This document shows, piece by piece, positions 26,061 to 32,897 of a DNA stretch of 64,000 bases (position 1 is the stretch's first letter; every line of letters starts with the position of its first letter). The stretch comes from Paenibacillus sp. PastM-3. GTDB lineage: Bacteria; Bacillota; Bacilli; Paenibacillales; Paenibacillaceae. The stretch is taken from contig NZ_JARXXP010000002.1 in the NCBI RefSeq assembly GCF_029893965.1, positions 186,001-250,000 on the forward strand. The letters run 5' to 3'. The translations under genes and the position numbers were made by a program. Under the pieces are notes generated by a model. It was not told where the DNA came from, did no database searches, and was given only the letters and a program-made list of their open reading frames with translations.

Positions 26061-26107
26061 AACGTCCCGTACTCCAAGCTTATTGGGGTGCGGGACGTTT
26101 TTTATAT
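26061..26107 (+). terminator. Terminator or attenuator hairpin
   Basis: AACGTCCCG pairs with CGGGACGTT (26091-26099), with an inner CTCCAA/TTGGGG stem and loop GCTTA, followed by TTTTTATATTTTT. It either ends the MFS transcript or acts as a leader attenuator for the downstream nuclease-like gene. Confidence 0.8.
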
Positions 26108-26133
26108 TTTTGTATGCAGGGGGAGATTGGATA

Positions 26134-26814
26134 ATGGGATTTGCCGAGGAGCATGAGAAATGGCTGAACCGTCATAAGCGGAGGAGAACCGGCGAACGTC
26201 TGGATCGTCTGGAGCGGGGGCACGGGCATGGGGAGAAGTTATTTGCAGAGCGGGTATGGTGGCCGCTATTTGGGCATTTTAATCATCTTCACCCGGAGTA
26301 TGAGGTTTCCGATTGGCGCGGCCGTCCTTACTTTGTTGACTATGTCTGGAAGCCGGGGCAGGTCAAGTTTGCGATTGAAATCAAGGGCTATGGCCCCCAT
26401 GTGCAGAACACCGACCGGACCAGATACCGCCAGGAGCTCAACAGAGAAACTTATCTGCAGATTGCAGGGTATCGTGTGGTCGCGGTGCCGTACGATGACC
26501 TGGAGTCTGCGCCGGAGCTGACTATTTCATTGCTAAAAGCTTTATTACTTTCGAGTTTGCTGACAAATGCTGATAATGAGGGCGGCAAGTATTCAAGGAT
26601 GGAGCTGGAAATTCTCCGGCTAGCTGCGCGATCGGACGGAATCATCCGGCCTGTTGACCTGGTAAATGGCCTCGCTGCTGATCCCAAAACGATCAAAAGG
26701 CATATCACTCTATTGTGTGAAAAAGGCAGGCTAAAGCCCGTCATGAGCTCAAGTGGCAGCCGAATCCGTAAATATGAGTATATTCATAATATGTTGGACA
26801 ATGATTTATGGTAG
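26134..26814 (+). CDS. PD-(D/E)XK nuclease-like protein with C-terminal winged helix
   Basis: 226 aa. Residues about 30-125 fit a Vsr/DUF559-like endonuclease core: E39 in FAERVWWP, D69 in FVDYVW, then E82-x-K84 in FAIEIKGYG, followed by GYRVVAVPYDDL, the last strand-helix of that fold. Residues about 150-226 look like a winged helix (VDLVNGLAADPKTIKRHITL). The catalytic triad is complete, so metal-dependent cleavage is plausible, but no substrate is known and there is no methylase neighbour. ATG 26134 has GGGGGAG 8 nt upstream. A terminator hairpin sits 30 bp before it, and a 52-bp tandem repeat array follows 5 bp after its stop. It could be a transcription factor descended from a nuclease. 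Confidence 0.65.
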   Translation: MGFAEEHEKWLNRHKRRRTGERLDRLERGHGHGEKLFAERVWWPLFGHFNHLHPEYEVSDWRGRPYFVDYVWKPGQVKFAIEIKGYGPHVQNTDRTRYRQELNRETYLQIAGYRVVAVPYDDLESAPELTISLLKALLLSSLLTNADNEGGKYSRMELEILRLAARSDGIIRPVDLVNGLAADPKTIKRHITLLCEKGRLKPVMSSSGSRIRKYEYIHNMLDNDLW

Positions 26815-26819
26815 TAATA

Positions 26820-27120
26820 GCAGGGTAGGCCGATCGGGCTCGTTAGTGGGATTTTTCCCTCTATTCGTGCTCTCGGCAGGGTAGATCGGGCCTGTTAGTG
26901 GGATTTTTCCCTCTATTCGTGCTCTCAGCAGGGTAGATCAGGCCTGTTAGTGGGATTTTTCCCTCTATTCGTGCTCTCAGCAGGGTAGATCAGGCCTGTT
27001 AGTGGGATTTTTCCCTCTATTCGTGCTCTCGGCAGGGTAGATCAGGCGCGTTAGTGGGATTTTTCCCTCTATTCGTGCTCTCGGCAGGGTAGATCAGGCG
27101 CGTTAGTGGGATTTTTCCCT
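26820..27120. repeat. Six-copy 52-bp tandem repeat array
   Basis: Units start with GCAGGGTAG at 26820, 26876, 26928, 26980, 27032 and 27084. The first spacing is 56 bp, the others exactly 52, and the last copy is cut short. Copies are nearly identical. Each contains the small inverted repeat GTGGGATTTTTCCC. As 52 is not a multiple of 3 and stops occur in the frames, it is not a repeat within a protein. A separate hairpin, GCCAGCAG/CTGCTGGC, follows at about 27130-27149. Confidence 0.93.
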
Positions 27121-27197
27121 TTGATTAGAGCCAGCAGCAGGCTGCTGGCCCGCTAGATGCTGTTACCATCCTGTAGCAGGCAACATACAGACTGCAA

Positions 27198-27241
27198 AAA
27201 AGGCTGTCCCCGTCATCGCAAGACAACAGGGACAGCCTTTT
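27198..27241. terminator. Terminator of glnS
   Basis: AAAAGGCTGTCCC (27198-27210) pairs perfectly with GGGACAGCCTTTT (27229-27241); T-rich ends on both strands. Confidence 0.9.
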
Positions 27242-27252
27242 ATTATGCAGCC

Positions 27253-28953
27253 TTACTTACCAGGCTGGAACGAGCTTTTCAGTGAAACGACCAGGTTGAA
27301 CACAAGATGTTCAGGGGTCGAGTATTTACTGTCCACGTTAAAGTAACCGTGGCGGAAGAACTGGAACTTGTCCTGCGGCACGCTGTCCTTCAGGCCGGGC
27401 TCCACAAAGCCCTGCAGGATCTGCAGCGAATTCGGGTTAAGCTGATCGAGGAAGCTTGGCTCAGGCTTGTCGGCAGACACCTCCAGGCCTTCCACTTCAG
27501 CCTCGGCATCGGCTTCTTCAGCCGAAATCAGCGGCTCATACAGGCGGAATTCTGCCGGAACGGCCTGGCCGGCATCGACCCAGTGCAGGGTTCCTTTGAC
27601 TTTACGGCCGTTGAAGCCGCTGCCGCTTCTTGTCTCCGGATCATAGGTACAGTGCAGCTCTACAACCTCGCCGTTCTCATCCTTGATGAAGTCCGTACAC
27701 TTGATGAAGTAGGCATTCTTCAGGCGCACCTCATTGCCAGGGAAGAGACGGAAGTATTTGTTCGGCGGCACTTCCATGAAGTCATCGCGCTCAATATAGA
27801 TTTCGCGGGAGAACGGAATCTGGCGTGTGCCCATCTCCGGGTTCTCCACGTTGTTCTCAATCTCAAAATACTCCGTCTGACCTTCCGGATAATTCGTAAT
27901 GACCACCTTCAGCGGCCGCAGTACGGACATGGTCCGCGGTACGGTCAGCTTCAGGTCCTCACGGATGAAATGCTCCAGCATCTGCAGGTCGACAAGACCC
28001 TGGCTCTTGGATATTCCTGTTTCGTGCACGAAACTGCGGATCGCTTCCGGCGTGTAGCCGCGGCGGCGCAGTCCGGAGATCGTCGGCATCCGCGGATCAT
28101 CCCAGCCGTCAACATGGCCTTCATCCACCAGCAGCTTCAGCTTGCGCTTGCTGGTTACCGTCTGGGCCAGATTAAGCCGGCCGAATTCATACTGGTGCGG
28201 CGCTGCCTCCATCTCGCATTCAGCAATAACCCAGTCATAGAACGGGCGCTGGTCTTCGAACTCCAGAGAGCAAAGCGAGTGGGTGACATGCTCGATAGCA
28301 TCCTCCAGCGGATGCGCAAAGGTATACATCGGGTAGATACACCATTTATCGCCGGTATTATGGTGATGGGAATGCGAAATCCGGTAGATGACCGGGTCGC
28401 GCAGGTTAATGTTAGGCGAAGCCATATCAATCTTGGCGCGCAGCACCTTCTCGCCGTCCTTGAATTCCCCTGCACGCATACGACGGAACAGGTCCAGGCT
28501 CTCTTCAGCGCTGCGCTCCCGGTACGGGCTGTTCTTGCCGGGTTCGGTCAACGTGCCGCGCAGCTCACGGATCTGATCGGCGGACAGGTCGTCCACATAG
28601 GCTTTGCCTTTTTGGATCAGCAGTTCTGCCCGTTCATACATCTCGCCAAAATAGTCGGATGCAAACCGCAGCTCTTCCCACTCGTAACCAAGCCACTTCA
28701 CATCCTCCTTGATGGAGTTAACATATTCCGTGTCCTCTTTTAGCGGATTGGTGTCGTCGAAGCGCAGGTTTGTTTTACCCCCGAATTCATCAGCCAGTGT
28801 AAAGTTAATCCAGATCGCTTTGGCATGTCCGATATGTAAATAACCGTTCGGCTCCGGCGGAAAGCGGGTGACCACTTCTTGTACTTTACCTGAGCTCAAA
28901 TCTTCGGTAATGATATTCTTGATGAAATTGGAGGGTGTTCCACGGTTCTCCAC
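27253..28953 (-). CDS. glnS: Glutaminyl-tRNA synthetase
   Basis: 566 aa, usual length for bacterial GlnRS. The class I HIGH motif appears as [17 protein letters not shown] and the KMSKS loop as SKRKLKLLV; the EPNG rather than SPTG context marks GlnRS rather than GluRS. It attaches glutamine to tRNA-Gln. Most Firmicutes lack GlnRS and use GatCAB amidation instead, so this gene is probably an ancient transfer. The start is likely GTG 28953 (GAGAGG about 10 nt upstream); longer in-frame forms reach 29037 but lack a ribosome site. Transcription must start upstream of 28953, possibly including the conserved element at 29155-29229. Confidence 0.93.
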   Translation of the reverse strand: MENRGTPSNFIKNIITEDLSSGKVQEVVTRFPPEPNGYLHIGHAKAIWINFTLADEFGGKTNLRFDDTNPLKEDTEYVNSIKEDVKWLGYEWEELRFASDYFGEMYERAELLIQKGKAYVDDLSADQIRELRGTLTEPGKNSPYRERSAEESLDLFRRMRAGEFKDGEKVLRAKIDMASPNINLRDPVIYRISHSHHHNTGDKWCIYPMYTFAHPLEDAIEHVTHSLCSLEFEDQRPFYDWVIAECEMEAAPHQYEFGRLNLAQTVTSKRKLKLLVDEGHVDGWDDPRMPTISGLRRRGYTPEAIRSFVHETGISKSQGLVDLQMLEHFIREDLKLTVPRTMSVLRPLKVVITNYPEGQTEYFEIENNVENPEMGTRQIPFSREIYIERDDFMEVPPNKYFRLFPGNEVRLKNAYFIKCTDFIKDENGEVVELHCTYDPETRSGSGFNGRKVKGTLHWVDAGQAVPAEFRLYEPLISAEEADAEAEVEGLEVSADKPEPSFLDQLNPNSLQILQGFVEPGLKDSVPQDKFQFFRHGYFNVDSKYSTPEHLVFNLVVSLKSSFQPGK

Positions 28954-29154
28954 AGCTATCAACCTCTCGTTCTGTAATTTACGTCCTTGTATGAACATGT
29001 TTCCTATTAATATACCCGTTAACCGGAGAATGATCAATGAAATGGGAAATGGAGTCCTCTCAACCGGAAGGGCTTTGACTTCGCTCCGGATGATAGAGTA
29101 GCATGGGAATCATGAGGCTTTTACATTTTTTCAGCCAAAATGAATGGCTACGCC

Positions 29155-29229
29155 GTCCTGAACAGAACGATACCGGTTTGTGCAAGGAACATACGGATAA
29201 AGCATTGCGTGAAACATGTACTTTCTTAT
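29155..29229. repeat. Copy A of an unassigned 75-bp conserved element
   Basis: Aligns without gaps with 44792-44866: the first 11 bases GTCCTGAACAG are identical, and about 55 of 75 positions agree overall. Both copies are preceded by AGCC...GGCT arms. It lies about 200 bp upstream of glnS (minus strand) and directly upstream of the DUF2164 gene (plus strand). Orientation and function are unknown; see findings. Confidence 0.6.
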
Positions 29230-29252
29230 TATTAAAAAAGGGGGTCTCATCT

Positions 29253-29498
29253 ATGAAGCCAATTAAGCTGCCACAAGAGCAGCGCGAACTCATTACGGAG
29301 AACATCCGCAGCTATTTTGAAGCGGAACGCGGGGAAACGATCGGCCATCTCGCAGCGGACAACCTGCTGGAGTTTTTTCTCAAGGAGCTCGGTCCGGCTG
29401 TTTATAATGCTGCGCTGAGCGACTGCCGGACCCTGGCCGTACAGCGGATGCAATCGCTCGAAGAGGACATTTATGCCCTCGAATGGAAAAAGCGTTAA
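29253..29498 (+). CDS. Small DUF2164-family protein
   Basis: 81 aa, soluble and acidic/helical. The pattern KLPQEQRELITENIRSYF, then FLKELGPAVYNAAL and a conserved central D-C pair, matches the DUF2164 family as I know it. Function is not established for the family. The ATG has AAGGGGG about 9 nt upstream. It is followed 38 bp later by an acetyltransferase gene, likely in one transcript. Confidence 0.75.
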   Translation: MKPIKLPQEQRELITENIRSYFEAERGETIGHLAADNLLEFFLKELGPAVYNAALSDCRTLAVQRMQSLEEDIYALEWKKR

Positions 29499-29536
29499 GC
29501 ACCATATCGGCCCGGGCCGTGAGAGGAGACAGCCGC

Positions 29537-30085
29537 ATGTTTAATTATGTCGTTGATGATGAGCTTGTGCTGAAGCTGCTGATGCCGGAGCATGCCCGCC
29601 AGATGTTCGCGCTGGTAGAGCGCTCGCGGCTGCGGCTCAGACAATGGCTGCCATGGGTGGACGGAGTTTCCGAACAGGCCCATATCACCACTTTCATCAA
29701 AAATGCCGTCAAGCAGGGCAGCGACAACGGCGGCTTCACTGCCGGACTGTGGGTCCGCGGGGAGCTGGCCGGCATCATTGGTTACCATGAGATCGACTGG
29801 CTCAGCCGCTCAGTTGGCATCGGCTACTGGCTGGGCGAAGGCTATGAAGGCTACGGCTATATGACCAGCGCCTGCCGGGTGTTTGTCGATTACGCCCTGC
29901 TGGAAATGGAGCTCAACCGGATTGAAATCCGCTGCGCCACCGGCAACAAAGCAAGCAGGGCCATTCCCGAGCGGCTGGGCTTCGTGTTCGAGGGTGTGCT
30001 CCGCCAGTCAGAGAAGCTGCCCCACGGCTATGTGAACCACGCCGTCTATGGCCTGCTGCGCAGCGAGTGGAAGCTGCTGGGCTGA
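29537..30085 (+). CDS. GNAT acetyltransferase of the RimJ/RimL type
   Basis: 182 aa. The acetyl-CoA binding segment GYWLGEGYEGYGYMTSACR and NRIEIRCATGNKASRAIPERLGF-type ending (residue 130 onwards) are typical of the RimL/ribosomal-protein-serine acetyltransferase branch. Such enzymes acetylate protein N-termini or small amines; the substrate here is unknown. ATG 29537 was chosen for the GAGAGGAG about 9 nt upstream; an earlier in-frame ATG at 29483 overlaps the preceding gene. Confidence 0.82.
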   Translation: MFNYVVDDELVLKLLMPEHARQMFALVERSRLRLRQWLPWVDGVSEQAHITTFIKNAVKQGSDNGGFTAGLWVRGELAGIIGYHEIDWLSRSVGIGYWLGEGYEGYGYMTSACRVFVDYALLEMELNRIEIRCATGNKASRAIPERLGFVFEGVLRQSEKLPHGYVNHAVYGLLRSEWKLLG

Positions 30086-30126
30086 AGTCAAGAGTGAGCC
30101 GCCCCGCGTTCCCCGCCGCACACACA

Positions 30127-30166
30127 AGCAAACAGCCTGGGGACTTGGCCACCCAGGCCGTTTGCT
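30127..30166. other. Stable hairpin downstream of the RimL-like gene
   Basis: AGCAAAC and GCCTGGG arms pair with CCCAGGC and GTTTGCT, with one internal mismatch. There is no T-run on either side, so it is only a possible terminator. The rest of 30086-30332 shows no gene. Confidence 0.4.
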
Positions 30167-30332
30167 GCTGCCGGCAGCGGCTTGCTGCAAGCCTCAGTCT
30201 CTCTCCTGCCCAGCGGCCACCTTCTTGCCCTACAGCTAATTCTGCGACAGCTTATTTCAACCGCCATACAGCTGCTCATGGGGCAGATAACCGCAGAGCT
30301 TCCGCCTCATCAGGCTATGTACCCAATCCCGC

Positions 30333-30971
30333 CTACTCCCGCTCCAGCCATTTCTTGAAGTCATCGCGGATCTCATCGGTCAGCGCGCTTAGCTCAGCCA
30401 GCTCCTTGAGATCGGTCTTATCCTTCCGTCCGACCTCCATCGCCTTGAGCACCCGGCGGACCGAGTAGTCTCCCGCACCGGACTCGACCTTCACAACAGT
30501 ATCACCGGCACCGATTGCGCCTTCACGCAGTACACGGAAATAGAAGCCGCTGTAGCCTGTGGACAGCACCTTGGCCGGCATATCGTTCGCCCCATGCTTC
30601 TGTGAGAGCTTGAAGCACGGGAACCGCGGCTGGCTAACCTGCAGCAGTGCCGTTCCAATCTCATACACATCGCCGATACAGACCTCGGTCTCCAACAGCC
30701 CGCTTACCGTAATATTCTCTCCAAAGGCGGAGTATGCCAGCTTTTTGCCGAGGTGCTCCTCCCAAAACGTATAATGCTCAATCGGGTAGACACAGACTGC
30801 CCTGTTGACTCCCCCGTGATTCACCAGATCCGCCTGGCCGTCACCATCGAAGCCCAAAGCGTGGAGCCGTACCGGCCCTTCTGCAGGCAGCTTGTAAATC
30901 CCTGTCTCCAGCGGCTTCCCGCGGTAATCCACCGTTACGGGCTTGCCTACATTAAGCGAAATGACTTCCAT
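30333..30971 (-). CDS. MOSC-domain protein (YiiM-like)
   Basis: 212 aa. ALGFDGDGQADLVNHGGVNR, the AFGENITVSGLLE segment and the conserved Cys in QPRFPCFKLSQKHG are the MOSC/YiiM signature. MOSC proteins bind molybdenum cofactor or its sulfurated form; YiiM of E. coli reduces N-hydroxylated compounds such as 6-hydroxylaminopurine. This is consistent with the molybdenum-related genes scattered through the window. It overlaps the upstream acetyltransferase gene by 20 bp, so the two are co-transcribed. A partner flavin reductase is not seen nearby. Confidence 0.85.
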   Translation of the reverse strand: MEVISLNVGKPVTVDYRGKPLETGIYKLPAEGPVRLHALGFDGDGQADLVNHGGVNRAVCVYPIEHYTFWEEHLGKKLAYSAFGENITVSGLLETEVCIGDVYEIGTALLQVSQPRFPCFKLSQKHGANDMPAKVLSTGYSGFYFRVLREGAIGAGDTVVKVESGAGDYSVRRVLKAMEVGRKDKTDLKELAELSALTDEIRDDFKKWLERE

Positions 30972-31482
30972 TCGGATTCCCTCCAGTCAGCATACAGCTC
31001 ATAAACACTTCATCGACATAATGACCGCCCAAGTAAAACTCTTCCTTCAGCCGGCCCTCTTCCTCAAATCCGCATTTGCGGTAAAAAGCGAGCGCCGGCT
31101 CATTGCTTGACAGCACCCGCAGCCGCAGCTTCCGGATACCGTGGTCTGCGGCATGCTGTTTGATCGCTTCAATCAGCCTGCTGCCGATTCCCTGGCGCTG
31201 AAACTGCGGATCAACTGCGATGTTCACCTCGCAGACATGCCGGTTGCTCTCCATTCCGCTCGGGCAGCCAAAACCCACGTATCCGCACAGCTCGCCATTC
31301 TGCAGAGCGACTAGCTGTGAGCCCGGCGGTGCATGGAGCAGGTAATCCTCACGGGAACGCCACATTAGCGGACCCGGTGTCGTATCTTCTGTCCAGATCA
31401 TATTGTCCAGCAGGATCAGCTCACGCACATCCCTGATTTCCGAGGGCCGGATCGTGAGCGAGCCTTCGTTGATTTGTTGCAT
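30952..31482 (-). CDS. GNAT N-acetyltransferase
   Basis: 176 aa. Motif A of the GNAT fold is clear: VNIAVDPQFQRQGIGSRLIE, then LRVLSSNEPALAFYRKCGF and a C-terminal VDEVFMSCML. Substrate unknown. It is first in a two-gene unit with the MOSC protein. No paralogue with close similarity is present in the window; the RimL-type enzyme at 29537 belongs to another branch. Confidence 0.85.
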   Translation of the reverse strand: MQQINEGSLTIRPSEIRDVRELILLDNMIWTEDTTPGPLMWRSREDYLLHAPPGSQLVALQNGELCGYVGFGCPSGMESNRHVCEVNIAVDPQFQRQGIGSRLIEAIKQHAADHGIRKLRLRVLSSNEPALAFYRKCGFEEEGRLKEEFYLGGHYVDEVFMSCMLTGGNPNGSHFA

Positions 31483-31552
31483 AACGCCTCCACTCCTTGC
31501 CTTTCCTTTTATCTCCAGGTTCTCAGATACGCTTTCCAGCCAGCTTTATCCA

Positions 31553-32770
31553 TTATACCGCATTTTGCTCCAGATGACGGGCTGAGCGGTTAACATAGGC
31601 ATGGATAACAAAAAATCCGACTGCCAGCACTGCCATGGCACAGGCAAGCCATCCCGTAGGCGCGAGTCCCCCCTGGTCGAACAGGCCGCCCATCAGAGCC
31701 GGGCCGATGACTCGGCCTGCTGCCCCGATTCCGCCGCTGAGCCCCATATAGAACGGGGCGTTGCGTCCGGCGGTATCTGCGATAAAGGCCGGTGTTGCCG
31801 GTGAAATCAGCATTTCGCCAAGCGTCGCCAGGATCATCGCCAGCACAAGGCCGGGATAGCTCGGCATCAGCAGAATGACCGCATATCCGCTTAAGTAAAA
31901 TACGGCACTTGCCGTCATCTGGGCATTTGACGTGCCGGCGAACCAGCGTTTGATCAGACTCACTACCGGCTGGGCGGCAAAGATCAGAATACCGTTAAGC
32001 GTCCAGAGGAAGCTGTAGAGGCTCTTGGACCAGCCTTCCGAAATAATAAACGGGGAAACGCCCGTGTTCCAGACAGAATTGCCGATCAAGAGGAACATCG
32101 TTCCCAGCGACATGTACAGGTAGAGCCGGGTGTTCCCCGCCAGCTTCCACCCCGATTGCTCCCGGTGCTGGGATCTGCGCGGCAGATTCTCCTGTACCGG
32201 AGTACTGCTGATTTTCCGCAGATAGACCAGGAAGAATACAGCGAAGATGGCCGAAGTCAGCCCGTTCATCACAAAGCTCAGCATATAGGAAATCTCGGCC
32301 AGAAAACCGCTGAGGATCGTGCCGAGTGCCACCCCGATATTATTCGCAACATAGATGATATTGAACAGCTCGCCCCGCCGCTCCGCAAAACGGAAGCCGA
32401 CAAAAGCCTGGATCGCCGGCTGCGCCATGGAATTGAACAGGCCGACCAGCCCCATAGCCGCCATGAATAAATACCAGTTCGTGCTTGCCGCAGGAAGGGC
32501 GAACAAGGCGAGTGCATTCATAGCCAGCGCCCCGACAATCAGGCGTTTAACGCCCAGCTTATGATACAGTGAGCCGCCCAGCAGCTGTCCGGCAATCCCC
32601 CCCAGAGACTGGATAGCGATAATGAGTCCGGCCTCCTGCATGCTGCGGCCAAGCTCCTCAAAAACATACATCGTCACCAGCGGCCACATAAGGGCGCTGC
32701 CGGTCGCATTGACGAGGCTTGCAATCAGAAATACTTTGACTTCCCTCGGATAGTCCTGCAAAAACTTCAT
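31553..32770 (-). CDS. Major facilitator superfamily transporter (drug exporter type)
   Basis: 405 aa, about 12 membrane segments. GGIAGQLLGGSLYHKLGVKR between TM2 and TM3 is the MFS motif A region, and the fold resembles the YfiS/MdtH/EmrD group of putative drug exporters. ATG 32770 is where the usual KFLQDYPREVKVFLIASL beginning lies; AGGGGA is about 14 nt away, so the ribosome site is not ideal. Monocistronic, substrate unknown. Confidence 0.82.
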   Translation of the reverse strand: MKFLQDYPREVKVFLIASLVNATGSALMWPLVTMYVFEELGRSMQEAGLIIAIQSLGGIAGQLLGGSLYHKLGVKRLIVGALAMNALALFALPAASTNWYLFMAAMGLVGLFNSMAQPAIQAFVGFRFAERRGELFNIIYVANNIGVALGTILSGFLAEISYMLSFVMNGLTSAIFAVFFLVYLRKISSTPVQENLPRRSQHREQSGWKLAGNTRLYLYMSLGTMFLLIGNSVWNTGVSPFIISEGWSKSLYSFLWTLNGILIFAAQPVVSLIKRWFAGTSNAQMTASAVFYLSGYAVILLMPSYPGLVLAMILATLGEMLISPATPAFIADTAGRNAPFYMGLSGGIGAAGRVIGPALMGGLFDQGGLAPTGWLACAMAVLAVGFFVIHAYVNRSARHLEQNAV

Positions 32771-32897
32771 GGCTTGTCTTTCATCCCCTGTTACATATAT
32801 GTCGTCAATCCATCCAGTATCATCCCAAAACAGGGTGAAGAGCAAGATTTCACATTACCGCTTTATCGCGTTATTCAAATATAGAATCACAATGTAA

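Noticed and set aside
26820..27120. CRISPR array
   Set aside because: The units are contiguous 52-bp repeats without unique spacers, and no cas genes are nearby.
28954..29154. T-box leader for glnS
   Set aside because: No T-box sequence (TGGNACC-type) or specifier arrangement is visible.
29140..29235. 31-codon ORF inside element A
   Set aside because: No ribosome site, and copy B has no equivalent start or stop; the shared frame may simply reflect ungapped DNA similarity. Not called as a gene.
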